Virus record (IMG/VR): IMGVR_UViG_3300024346_009569
Location: 1-64,000 of that record
Source of the DNA: a virus
Length of the DNA: 64,000 nucleotides
Direction: 5' to 3' (one strand)
Shown: positions 40,050-48,256 of the stretch, in pieces
How the letters are laid out: each line of letters begins with the position of its first letter
Numbering within the stretch: position 1 is the first letter of the stretch
The notes under the pieces: generated by a model
Told to the model about the DNA's origin: nothing
The model's database searches: none
Seen by the model: only the letters and a program-made list of their open reading frames with translations
Program-made: the position numbers and the translations under genes

Positions 40050-41579
40050 TTACAAATTCAACTTAGAGCCTATAGTAAAGAAGAATGTTGGTTTATCAAA
40101 TGTAGATGGTATGTTTGATTTGATATTAAAGTTAATTCGGAAACGTTTAGATAACGGAATATCGAATGAATTTCCTAACATAACATTAAAATCTTTATTT
40201 ACTTTCATTATTGGATCACTTGTAATATAAGATGTCGGAGAATAAAGTAAAAACACCTCAGGTGTGAATTTAATTTTAGTTTTTGTTTCTAATGGTCTCA
40301 TATAGAATCCAGTTAATGACGGACCATACATTTGATCTCCTGATCCTAAGAATCCAGCAATTAATGATACGTTATAGCCTGCAACACCTTTTTTACCTAA
40401 TAATTTAATGTAAGTATATCCAGCAAATGTTAAATGGTCTGTAAATGTAGTTGCGTATGTTAATGAATAATTTCGAACGTGACTAATAGCACCGTTTGTA
40501 GTATACATTTTAGTATACTTACCTGTTAATGCTAATTGTTTAAAATTCAAATGGATCATTGAAGTAGCACCCCACGATTCATTTCCCATTAACGATGCTT
40601 TAGATGCTGATACACCCAGTACTGGAGTAAATGTATTGTCTGCATTTTGCATCAATGCAAAGTCACCTTGTACTACTAATGGATTAGTTGTATTTACTGT
40701 TTTAGCTTTCTTTTCGTCTTTTTTACTATCTGATTTCTTTTCGTCTTTTTTGCTTTCACTTTTAGCATCGTCTTTCTTTTCTTCCTTACTTTCAGATTTT
40801 GATTCTGATTTGCTTTCTTCTTTAGATTCCGACTTTGATTCGCTTTTAGATTCAGACTTGGCTTCAGCTTTAGCCTCTGCTTTAGCTTCGGCCTTTGCTT
40901 CGGCTTTAGCCCCTCCCGGAGATCCACCGCCTCCTCCACCACCACCTCCACCTCCACCACCTGTAGCGCCTCCACCACTTGGAGCGGAACTACCCGCTGA
41001 TGATGCGCTTGAACTCGCTGTAGATGATGCACTTGATGATGCACTAGATGATGCTGTACTTGATGCTGTGTTAGCGGCAGCACCTGCGGCTGTATTGGCT
41101 GCTGTACCTGAAGCTGTGTTTGCTGCTGTAGATGCTGCTGTATTGGCAGCTGTTGAAGCTGCTGTAGAGGCAGCAGTACTTGCTGCTGTTGACGCAGCAG
41201 TAGCAGCAGCTGTTTGGGCTGCTGTTTGGGCCGCAGTTTGGGCAGCTGTCTGTGCTGCAACTTGAGCTGCTGCTTGAGCTACTACTGCGGAAATTGTATT
41301 TGATATTGTTTGAGTTTGGGTTTGAGCAACTACTTCTTGTGCTTTACACACATATGCTTTCATTTGCTCATTTACCCATAATTGTACCTCACCTTTAGCT
41401 GCTTCTTCATATGAAAATGAACGAGCAGAACTACGATATACAATCAATACAGAACCCCCGATCGGAACAGTATATAATACCATCTGTTTCGAACAGGGGT
41501 CAAAGTATGCGTTGGTAAGTACTTGTGCCTTACTTAAAAATGAAACGATTAAAAGTAAGAATACAAGTACATACTTCAC
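40050..41579 (-). CDS. Exported outer-membrane protein with long low-complexity linker
   Basis: A 509-residue protein in four parts. Residues 1-18 are a signal peptide (ending SKAQ). About 19-90 form a small globular domain with two Cys. About 90-300 are low complexity: QTAA and STAA/NTAA repeats, Ser/Ala runs, thirteen consecutive Gly, then KAEA, KSES and DEKK repeats. About 310-509 are a predicted beta barrel (LALTGKYTKMYTT, FAGYTYIKLLG) ending in FFFTIGSKLNL. The linker could reach across the envelope. It overlaps no neighbour and follows the repeat protein by three bases. Confidence 0.72.
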   Translation of the reverse strand: MKYVLVFLLLIVSFLSKAQVLTNAYFDPCSKQMVLYTVPIGGSVLIVYRSSARSFSYEEAAKGEVQLWVNEQMKAYVCKAQEVVAQTQTQTISNTISAVVAQAAAQVAAQTAAQTAAQTAAQTAAATAASTAASTAASTAASTAANTAASTAANTASGTAANTAAGAAANTASSTASSSASSSASSTASSSASSAGSSAPSGGGATGGGGGGGGGGGGGSPGGAKAEAKAEAKAEAKAEAKSESKSESKSESKEESKSESKSESKEEKKDDAKSESKKDEKKSDSKKDEKKAKTVNTTNPLVVQGDFALMQNADNTFTPVLGVSASKASLMGNESWGATSMIHLNFKQLALTGKYTKMYTTNGAISHVRNYSLTYATTFTDHLTFAGYTYIKLLGKKGVAGYNVSLIAGFLGSGDQMYGPSLTGFYMRPLETKTKIKFTPEVFLLYSPTSYITSDPIMKVNKDFNVMLGNSFDIPLSKRFRINFNIKSNIPSTFDKPTFFFTIGSKLNL

Positions 41580-41582
41580 TTA

Positions 41583-42383
41583 TTACGCTCCTATTGCTTT
41601 ACTAAATCCATTAGGACAAGTTCTAGTACATACTAAAGATGCAACAACTGGTGCTACTGCAGCTCCGATTGCAATACCAACTCCTGCTGGAGTAGCCCAC
41701 AATGCAGCCGAATCTAAACTATAGTAAATACAATTTGAACATACATTTTTCAATAATTGTGGATCAACACTTCCACCAACACCAGGTATTGATAAAAACC
41801 CATCTGCCACTATTGAACCCATTGCTGTTGCTACTACTGATTTAGCTGCCATATCTGCCGTATAAAGAACCGGTGTAGCCATCAAAGATAATGTAGTTGA
41901 AGTTGCTGCTCCAGCTGGTTGTGCTGGTGTAAATGCTGCAACACAACCCATAGAGATTGCCGCAGTTATTCCAATTGTACAAGCATTTGCATCAGCCCAA
42001 TTATATGCAGCTACTGCACCTGCTGCTACTATTTCAACACCCGCAACAATTTGTTGTTCAGCTTGTTTAGATAATTGAACAAATTCGTTTTGAGTTACAT
42101 CAAATCCTACCTTTGCAAATTCTTCGGTAGTACTTGCAATAGTACAAGCTGCACTTTCTACTCTGTGTGCACTATCGGTAGCAAATGCTACTGAATAGTT
42201 GTATGCATCTTCTACACTACCTATTGCAGTGTTTATACCACTTCCAATTGGTTGAATTACGTTATCATTAATTGCATTTCCTGCATCTACAAATGCATTA
42301 CCAATTGGCTGAATAACATTATCATTAATTGCATTTCCCGCATCTACGAATGCGTTTTCAATTGCTTTTCCGGCTCCGCCCAT
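41583..42383 (-). CDS. N-terminal repeat protein with hydrophobic helices
   Basis: A 266-residue Ala-rich protein. Residues 10-47 hold two nearly identical 19-residue units (NAFVDAGNAINDNVIQPIG), also repeated at DNA level. Several hydrophobic stretches follow (VEIVAAGAVAAYNWADA, GITAAISMGCVAAF, ALWATPAGVGIAIGAAV), with Cys pairs near the end (VCSNC, CTRTC). It may be a membrane-inserting or pore-forming protein, or a virion part. No family is recognised. It lies between an endolysin cluster and an outer-membrane protein. Confidence 0.6.
   Translation of the reverse strand: MGGAGKAIENAFVDAGNAINDNVIQPIGNAFVDAGNAINDNVIQPIGSGINTAIGSVEDAYNYSVAFATDSAHRVESAACTIASTTEEFAKVGFDVTQNEFVQLSKQAEQQIVAGVEIVAAGAVAAYNWADANACTIGITAAISMGCVAAFTPAQPAGAATSTTLSLMATPVLYTADMAAKSVVATAMGSIVADGFLSIPGVGGSVDPQLLKNVCSNCIYYSLDSAALWATPAGVGIAIGAAVAPVVASLVCTRTCPNGFSKAIGA
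42249..42362 (-). repeat. Tandem 57-bp coding repeat
   Basis: Two consecutive copies of a 57-base unit, differing at a few silent positions, encode the NAFVDAGNAINDNVIQPIG units of the 266-residue protein. The silent differences suggest the duplication is not brand new and that the peptide sequence is under selection. Confidence 0.7.
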
Positions 42384-42396
42384 ATTTTTTTTTAGT

Positions 42397-42705
42397 TTAG
42401 TTTATTTCCATTCTCATTAAATATAACTCGTTGTTTTCAAACCAATCTTTGAATCCAAACATTTTTGCTAATTTCTTTGCTTTTAGGTTACCTTTTACAG
42501 GTGCTCCATATATTTCATTATATCCTTCTTTTTTAAAATTATTAAGAATACCATCATAGATATACATCATTCTTTTAAAAAAGGAATGTGACCAAATATT
42601 CTCATCAAAAGTTATATGCATTGCAATCTTACTTTTATTGAATAGATAATCACATTCTACTAATACATCTTTATCTTCATATAACGTTACTCTTACTGAT
42701 GACAT
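42397..42705 (-). CDS. GNAT-like small protein
   Basis: A 102-residue protein with FFKRMMYIYDGILNNFKKEG and a closing YGAPVKGNLKAKKLAKMFGF, the CoA-loop-like and final strand part of small GNAT acyltransferase folds known from phages. The N-terminal strands are short, so activity is uncertain. It sits next to the endolysin gene with only a short gap. Confidence 0.55.
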   Translation of the reverse strand: MSSVRVTLYEDKDVLVECDYLFNKSKIAMHITFDENIWSHSFFKRMMYIYDGILNNFKKEGYNEIYGAPVKGNLKAKKLAKMFGFKDWFENNELYLMRMEIN

Positions 42706-42717
42706 AATTACTTTCTA

Positions 42718-43560
42718 TTAAACAAGCAATTTGTAATACTCTTTAAAATGTTTGATGCGATCTGGTAGACCAATTGTACCACCATTAACGCGTTTTGTGA
42801 TTTGAGTAACTACAGCATCGGAAGCTCCACTATCAGCCATCTTGTGTAATCCGTTTTTAGAGAAAAACCAAGCAGCTGAGAGCAAGGCATATTTCGATGA
42901 AACCACATCTGGGTTAGACAAAATGTCTTCTCCAATGGACTTACCGAATGCTGTATAGTTCTCTTTTCCAGTTAGTTGTATATAACCTCTTCCACGAAAC
43001 TTATATCCTTCACCTGATGCTTCATTGCCATTACCCATTCTACCTCCGTATACTTTGGCAGCAATTTTAGCAGGTTTACGTTCGTATTGAGCAGCTAATG
43101 ATGCGTTTGGAAAATATTTTTTAAATATTCCCATTAGACCTTTAGCTGAATAATTTAAATTTTCTTGAGTTGCACGGAACCCACCTGATTCGTGTCCGCA
43201 CTGTGCTAAAAAGTGAGCTAAACGTAATGGTGTATTAATACCAAATTTAGCTGCTGTATCAGGAATCATTGCGATTACTGCATCTGGAATGTGTCCTTTT
43301 AATTTAGATAATTTTAAATTACCTGAATTAGCAATTGGAGCAGAAGGTGCAGCAGGTGCAGCAGCTACTGGAGCAGCACCTCCAAACATTTTTGCCCAAG
43401 TACCAGCACCCACAATACCATCAGCTGTTAATCCATTAGCTGATTGCCATGCTTTAACAGCGGCGTCTGTTTTAGGTCCAAATTTACCAATGGCTTCTAT
43501 ACCTAATTTTGCTTGAAGCTTTTTTACATCTTCACCCTCGGATCCTAGCTTTAATAGCAT
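42718..43560 (-). CDS. GH19 endolysin with peptidoglycan-binding domain
   Basis: A 280-residue lysin. Residues 1-60 form a peptidoglycan-binding type 1 domain (LGSEGEDVKKLQAKLGIEAI, TDAAVKAWQSANGLTADGIV). After a Pro/Ala linker comes a GH19 chitinase-like muramidase: FLAQCGHESGGFRATQENLN with the catalytic Glu near residue 118, GRGYIQLTGKENYTAFG and a late TKRVNGGTIGLPDRI. It lacks a signal peptide, so it needs a holin or the CsgG-like pore. It lies in a block with a holin candidate at 44.7 kb. Confidence 0.9.
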   Translation of the reverse strand: MLLKLGSEGEDVKKLQAKLGIEAIGKFGPKTDAAVKAWQSANGLTADGIVGAGTWAKMFGGAAPVAAAPAAPSAPIANSGNLKLSKLKGHIPDAVIAMIPDTAAKFGINTPLRLAHFLAQCGHESGGFRATQENLNYSAKGLMGIFKKYFPNASLAAQYERKPAKIAAKVYGGRMGNGNEASGEGYKFRGRGYIQLTGKENYTAFGKSIGEDILSNPDVVSSKYALLSAAWFFSKNGLHKMADSGASDAVVTQITKRVNGGTIGLPDRIKHFKEYYKLLV

Positions 43561-43606
43561 CGTTTATTGTTTTTATAGTTAATTATTACAGTTGTACTCT
43601 TTGTTC

Positions 43607-44026
43607 TTAGAATTGGATTTTATCCAATTTGTAAGTTAAACCTAAACCTGGTGTGAAATTAGATCCTACTAAGTTTCCAATAACCCAAATTTTAAGCCCT
43701 TCAGATTTTAACGGAGCATATCCTATCCACACGTTAGGCTTATTAACATTGTCTACAGGTTGGATACCCATACCTAACATTAAACGCTCGCTAGCAAACA
43801 TACGGATAACACCAAATTTCATAGTTTTATCAAAACTACCTGTTTTAGTAGATACCATTGGATCAGCATCATACTTGAAACCAGCATAAATACCCCATCC
43901 TTTTTTGATATAACCACCTGTTAAGTATCCGTCCATACCTTTATTAGTAGCGGAACCGAAAAATTCTTGTGCATTAGCAGCTACTGCAGACAAACACAAA
44001 ATTGCAATCAATAATAACTTTTTCAT
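43607..44026 (-). CDS. Small exported outer-membrane barrel-like protein
   Basis: A 139-residue protein: signal peptide MKKLLLIAILCLSAVAANA, then about eight short amphipathic strands (WGIYAGFKYDADP, KFGVIRMFA, LMLGMGIQP, KIWVIGNLVG) and a C-terminal TYKLDKIQF. It resembles a compact outer-membrane beta barrel. It lies three bases after the CsgG-like gene and may work with it. Confidence 0.6.
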   Translation of the reverse strand: MKKLLLIAILCLSAVAANAQEFFGSATNKGMDGYLTGGYIKKGWGIYAGFKYDADPMVSTKTGSFDKTMKFGVIRMFASERLMLGMGIQPVDNVNKPNVWIGYAPLKSEGLKIWVIGNLVGSNFTPGLGLTYKLDKIQF

Positions 44027-44029
44027 AGT

Positions 44030-44743
44030 TTAATTTTTAAATATATTCTTTTTTATCATACGTGATACTATCCTAGAAGCTGCTGTTTCCAACGCTTTTT
44101 TGGTGGTAATTCCGATTGTTGATTGATTAAATTTAATTTCATCAAACGAATCAGATAACGCACCTTGTTTTACTGTACTTGCTTCGCCTAAGCCTGAACC
44201 AGTGATGTACTCAGCAGTCTCAGCGTTAACGAACTTAACTTGTAGACCCAACCGGGTAGTTTGAGTTTGCTTAACACCATCTTTTAATTTTAATTGCTCG
44301 TCTTCAGAAACAGAGAAGTCGTATACCTCTACATATACAAAATATTGTGCAAGCTTAATTTTTCCTCTACCATCTAATTTATTTTCTGTAAAACCCGATT
44401 GAGACGCCTGGAATTGTTTTACCATTCTGTTCTTAATCTCGGCTTTATCTTCAGTAAATGTAAATCGATTAGTTTCTTCTAAAAATTCAACTACAATATT
44501 TGTTAATCCTAAACCAACACGTTTGTCTTTAAGTTCTGGATACATTGCAAATATCTCATCTGTAATTCCAATACTCAATAATTGAATTGGGATTTTAGGT
44601 CCTTCATAATCCGATACAACATCAATTGATTGTTTCTTTTCAAAATCAGCTTGGTATGTTTCTGTCTTTACAGAACCAATAGTTTGTCCAAGCATTGGTA
44701 AACATAATAAAGACAGGAATAATACCAATAAATTAGCCTTCAT
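44030..44743 (-). CDS. CsgG-like outer-membrane secretion protein
   Basis: A 237-residue exported protein with the CsgG layout: DKRVGLGLTNIVVEFLEETN, then a helix (AEIKNRMVKQF), YFVYVEVYDFSVSEDE, TRLGLQVKFVNAETAEYITG, and a final helix STIGITTKKALETAASRIVS. CsgG forms an outer-membrane channel for unfolded curli subunits. The signal peptide lacks a clear lipobox, unlike classical CsgG. CsgG relatives have been noted in some marine phages, where a lysis role was suggested. A shorter relative lies at 48.3 kb. Confidence 0.8.
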   Translation of the reverse strand: MKANLLVLFLSLLCLPMLGQTIGSVKTETYQADFEKKQSIDVVSDYEGPKIPIQLLSIGITDEIFAMYPELKDKRVGLGLTNIVVEFLEETNRFTFTEDKAEIKNRMVKQFQASQSGFTENKLDGRGKIKLAQYFVYVEVYDFSVSEDEQLKLKDGVKQTQTTRLGLQVKFVNAETAEYITGSGLGEASTVKQGALSDSFDEIKFNQSTIGITTKKALETAASRIVSRMIKKNIFKN

Positions 44744-45029
44744 ATTCTTCTTCTTTTTTTTCTGCTTTAGTAGCTTCTGATATTTGTTTTTTCATTCCTG
44801 TAAATTTATCTACTGAAGATAAACCTAATGAACCGAATGCAAGTAATGCTACTGCATTTACTAATGATTCTGCTGGGGCTATATGTGCTTCAGAGAATGA
44901 ATTTTGATACATTGTAATACACAATGTTAATGCAGCTAATAAACCAACAAATCGTTTTGATGATACAGCACCTTTTTCATCAGCTAGTAATGAATTAGCA
45001 CCTGCCATAAATTTTTTTAATATTTCCAT
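44733..45029 (-). CDS. Holin candidate (98 aa)
   Basis: Two hydrophobic helices (FVGLLAALTLCITMY and ESLVNAVALLAFGSLGLS) separated by a short polar loop, with a basic N-terminus and a charged Lys/Glu tail, fit a class II holin-like topology. It lies in the same block as the GH19 endolysin. The call depends on topology and context only. Confidence 0.5.
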   Translation of the reverse strand: MEILKKFMAGANSLLADEKGAVSSKRFVGLLAALTLCITMYQNSFSEAHIAPAESLVNAVALLAFGSLGLSSVDKFTGMKKQISEATKAEKKEEEYEG

Positions 45030-45030
45030 T

Positions 45031-45183
45031 TTACCAAGGTTGTTTTGAGATTTTAGCCGCTATTTGGTTTGCTTTCTCATTCTGATTAGTAAAATGTAGG
45101 TATACAAAATACATCTGAGTGCTAAAGCCAACTATAATTCCAGCTAAAACTAATTTTGAATAAATTTTATATACCTTTTCCAT
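45031..45183 (-). CDS. Small membrane protein (50 aa)
   Basis: MEKVYKIYSKLVLAGIIVGF followed by STQMYFVYLHF forms one long membrane helix, then a polar tail ending KISKQPW. Its stop lies one base before the holin-candidate start. It may be an antiholin or holin partner, but this is only inferred from the position. Confidence 0.55.
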   Translation of the reverse strand: MEKVYKIYSKLVLAGIIVGFSTQMYFVYLHFTNQNEKANQIAAKISKQPW

Positions 45184-45187
45184 TTTA

Positions 45188-45760
45188 TTATTCTTCTATA
45201 GATTCTTCTATATCCTTTATTTTACCACACTTTAAACATTCTTCATCCCCATCACCGTCTGAGTCACCCCATACGTGTTCGCATTGTCTATGTTCAAAGT
45301 ACATGTCAATAACACCATCACCATCAAAATCAATACCATCAAATTCCCCATCCCCATCTTCATCAACTTCGATACCGGTTCTAGGTTCTGGTTTAGGTTC
45401 TGGAGACGGTGTAGGAGTTGGTGCATCACCTCCTTTAGTATCGGATAATGACACACCATCTTCCTCGTCCATTTTCTGAACCAACATTTTATCTTTGTCT
45501 GTATCAGAGAACCAGTAATCAATTATTTTACCATATGAACCAATAAAGGCTCCAAGTAATAGTAATAATAATTCTTTCCATTCACCTTCTACATTAGTTC
45601 CTCTAACTATAGCAACGAATATACCACCAATTATTAACATAAACCCACCTAAAACCATAGCGGTAATATACCATCTACGTTTCATCATTTGGTTTAATAG
45701 TTCCTTAAATCCCGTAGGAGTAGGTTGTGCCATAGGTTGTTCTTCTTTAAATAACTTCAT
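45188..45760 (-). CDS. Membrane protein with calcium-binding repeats
   Basis: A 190-residue protein. Two membrane helices (WYITAMVLGGFMLIIGGIFV and ELLLLLLGAFIGSYG) are followed by a Pro/Thr linker and a tail with DxDxDG loops: DEDGDGEFDG, DFDGDGVIDM and DSDGDGDEE. Cys and His (RQCEHVWG, CLKCG) near the end could hold zinc. EF-hand-like loops in a phage membrane protein are unusual and recall the dockerin-like loops of the 602-residue protein nearby. Confidence 0.65.
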   Translation of the reverse strand: MKLFKEEQPMAQPTPTGFKELLNQMMKRRWYITAMVLGGFMLIIGGIFVAIVRGTNVEGEWKELLLLLLGAFIGSYGKIIDYWFSDTDKDKMLVQKMDEEDGVSLSDTKGGDAPTPTPSPEPKPEPRTGIEVDEDGDGEFDGIDFDGDGVIDMYFEHRQCEHVWGDSDGDGDEECLKCGKIKDIEESIEE

Positions 45761-45766
45761 TTTTAA

Positions 45767-46069
45767 TTACCATTTAGGAGCTTCTTCTAGCTCTTCTTTA
45801 GCTGTTTTAGGTTTTGGTTTAGCTGGAGCAGCAGCTGGTTTTACACCACCACCTCCACCACCTACAACATTCTTTTGTTGTTGTGTGTTGTTAGTAGTAA
45901 TATTGATTACTGGAGCTGGTGCTGTTACTGCTTGAGGAGCTGGTTCATCACCTTCACCTGTAAGAGTTTTTGTGACATACCCACCAACACCTAGTGCTAC
46001 TGTGCTTGCTAGACCAATAATGATGCTTTTAAATGATCCTCCTCCTGAGTTTTCTGATTCTTCTGCCAT
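45767..46069 (-). CDS. Small membrane protein with Gly-rich linker (100 aa)
   Basis: One hydrophobic segment (SIIIGLASTVALGVGGYV) follows a short acidic start. The rest is Ala/Pro/Gly rich with six Gly in a row and a Lys/Pro tail ending EEAPKW. It looks like an extended linker anchored in the inner membrane. No family is known. Confidence 0.55.
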   Translation of the reverse strand: MAEESENSGGGSFKSIIIGLASTVALGVGGYVTKTLTGEGDEPAPQAVTAPAPVINITTNNTQQQKNVVGGGGGGVKPAAAPAKPKPKTAKEELEEAPKW

Positions 46070-46076
46070 GTTATTT

Positions 46077-46445
46077 TTAACGTTTAATTACTAATGGTTT
46101 TTTAACTGATACACCATTGATATCAGTTAATGTTATATCGTATATTCCATCTTCTAAATCTTTGAAATCATATATTTTAGTTACAATTTCTGATTCAGCA
46201 GTTAATGGTAATGTTTTTACAGGTTCAGTAGCAGCAAATTTGTATACTTGTACAGAGTACTTAGCTCCAGTCGTAACCGCGTATTGTACTGTAACTTGAC
46301 CACCTGTTGATACTACACTGAGTATGTCGGTAGATTTTGCTGTAACTCCTAATTTAATGTCAGGTGTTGATAATACTTCCATATCACTGCATCCTGCGGT
46401 AATAAATATAAGGCCGATTAAAACAATTGATAATATATTTTTCAT
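46077..46445 (-). CDS. Putative lipoprotein with Ig/FN3-like fold
   Basis: A 122-residue exported protein. MKNILSIVLIGLIFITAGC ends in a lipobox (TAGC at residues 16-19) followed by Ser-Asp-Met. The rest alternates short strands (VTVQYAVTTGAKYSVQVYKF, GIYDITLTDINGVSVKKPLV), as in FN3 or Ig-like domains. It lies two bases from the cohesin/dockerin-like gene, which suggests a surface complex. Confidence 0.65.
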   Translation of the reverse strand: MKNILSIVLIGLIFITAGCSDMEVLSTPDIKLGVTAKSTDILSVVSTGGQVTVQYAVTTGAKYSVQVYKFAATEPVKTLPLTAESEIVTKIYDFKDLEDGIYDITLTDINGVSVKKPLVIKR

Positions 46446-46447
46446 AT

Positions 46448-48256
46448 TTAAAAGTTATTATATCCTGTTAATTTTATTGTTTCTGTATTTAAGTTAATTC
46501 CTAGCTGAGATCCGTTAGTAGATGCGGCATCTGTTGCAGTAGTTATTTTAATAAATGAATTAATATCTAATCCGTTTTGTAGAGCTGTAAATTTCAGTTT
46601 GAATGGAACTGTATTACCTGATAATGGAGTTTTTAATTTCTGATCAATTGCTCCAAATTTTACCTTGCCTGATGCTGAATTAGCAAATACATACCAATCA
46701 GCTGGTACTTCTGAACTCATTGAATCAAATTTAACTTTATTTGGATCGTATGCAAATTCAAATTGCAATGCAGCTACATCTTTTCCATTTGTATTAACTG
46801 CAACTGGTATTTCAATTGTATTTGAAGTTACTGTTACGTTTTTAATATTAACATCAATAGCAGGAACAGATTGAGGAGTATTAATAAATGATTCAGTACG
46901 GTTCATAATTGGACCAGCAGCATATCTTTTATTTGCAATACTTTTATTTAATGAAACTACAGCGTTTGTAGCTACAGCTCCATTTATTACTACTTGAGAT
47001 GAATGAGAACGATTTATATCACCAGGAAGTACATATTTTACATTAATTGTTAATGGTGTTCCTGGGGTAGCTGGAGTAGTGTATTCATAAGTACGCTGTG
47101 CATTAGTAGGTAATGTAGTAAATACGTTAGATGGGGTAGCAGCATTGAATTCAGCAGCTTTAAACGTAGGTAAACTCATCCACCCATTAGACCCAACTGT
47201 ATATCCTTCTGGTAATACGATTAATTGATTAACACCAACTGCTTGTGCATATAATTTAGTTAAATCACCACCATCGAATCCGTTTGATCTGTTAACATCT
47301 ACCGCCCAATATCCCATACCAGTTATAATACTAGTATTTTTATATGTTCTATCTAGATTTTGAGATACAAATTCTGCTTGTGCTGTTGTATAATCCGATA
47401 CTGATACTGCTGAGTTCATTATAGCTGGTAATTGATCCATATTGGCCATTACCATAATTTGATAAGCTGTATTTGCAGTTAATAATGAATCTACAATATT
47501 TACTGTACCATTTGCGGTTACATTAAACATTGGTCCTGTATTATCAGCTTTTTTAAATAATACTTTAACGTGAGTTGGATTAATATTTCCATTCAAATCC
47601 AATACCGCTTTAACAAATTTCTTAGCGTCTGGATTTTGGGTGATTACTGTAGTTAATGGTATTTCATTTAAACAAGCACCTGATGAACCATTTTGATTAA
47701 ATGATGCAGCAAAGTTCATTTTAATTGGATCCCAGGCATCACCTACTGCTGTTGTTTTTAATCTAAAGCGAAGTCTTAATAAATCACCATATCCATTATA
47801 AGGTAGTGGTGAATTAGTAGCCCAGTTTAAATAAACACGAATAATTGTTTTAGGACCACCTTGAGTAAAACTGTATCCCGCATTGTTGTAATTTTGATTA
47901 CCATTAGGGGATGTGTTATTACCATTTCCAGCAAATGAATAACCTGGATATGTGTAATTATCCATTGTAATAGAAGCACCTGCAGGAAGTACACCACCAT
48001 TACCACCTGTTCCAGTATTAATTACATTAATAAAATCAAATGCAGCATTATTAAATTCAAAATCAAAATACAATGAACGAGCAGTTGTATTTCCATTACC
48101 ATTTAATTGAACATTAACGATGAATTCATCACCTTTATCAATTACTCCACCAGCAATATCTACCTTAGTAGAGTCATCAGCTAACCTAATTTTAGGTTCT
48201 TGCGCAAACGCGGTTAAACTTACTAATGATAATAGTAAGAATAATAATTTTTTCAT
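46448..48256 (-). CDS. Secreted cohesin/dockerin-like protein
   Basis: A 602-residue exported protein. Residues 1-18 are a signal peptide. About 20-195 form a cohesin-like beta sandwich (GDEFIVNVQLNGN, YFDFEFNNAAFDFINV). Near 318 DVNRSNGFDGGDLTKLYAQA and near 412 PGDINRSHSSQVVI resemble the paired calcium loops of dockerin. About 470-595 form a second cohesin-like domain (IPVAVNTNGKDVAALQFEFA, YDPNKVKFDS). Cohesin and dockerin normally bind each other outside the cell. The final residues are not a clear T9SS signal. It starts where the short CsgG-like gene ends. Confidence 0.7.
   Translation of the reverse strand: MKKLLFLLLSLVSLTAFAQEPKIRLADDSTKVDIAGGVIDKGDEFIVNVQLNGNGNTTARSLYFDFEFNNAAFDFINVINTGTGGNGGVLPAGASITMDNYTYPGYSFAGNGNNTSPNGNQNYNNAGYSFTQGGPKTIIRVYLNWATNSPLPYNGYGDLLRLRFRLKTTAVGDAWDPIKMNFAASFNQNGSSGACLNEIPLTTVITQNPDAKKFVKAVLDLNGNINPTHVKVLFKKADNTGPMFNVTANGTVNIVDSLLTANTAYQIMVMANMDQLPAIMNSAVSVSDYTTAQAEFVSQNLDRTYKNTSIITGMGYWAVDVNRSNGFDGGDLTKLYAQAVGVNQLIVLPEGYTVGSNGWMSLPTFKAAEFNAATPSNVFTTLPTNAQRTYEYTTPATPGTPLTINVKYVLPGDINRSHSSQVVINGAVATNAVVSLNKSIANKRYAAGPIMNRTESFINTPQSVPAIDVNIKNVTVTSNTIEIPVAVNTNGKDVAALQFEFAYDPNKVKFDSMSSEVPADWYVFANSASGKVKFGAIDQKLKTPLSGNTVPFKLKFTALQNGLDINSFIKITTATDAASTNGSQLGINLNTETIKLTGYNNF

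Noticed and set aside
40636-41265. A long plus-strand frame opposite the low-complexity outer-membrane protein
   Set aside because: It is the mirror of Ala/Ser/Gly/Lys/Glu repeats, giving runs of Ala, Pro and Ser without signal, start context or promoter. The minus-strand frame has a signal peptide and a barrel.
45232-45522. A second minus-strand frame inside the calcium-loop membrane protein gene
   Set aside because: It is an out-of-frame reading of the Asp/Gly-rich repeats; the main frame has membrane helices and regular DxDxDG loops.
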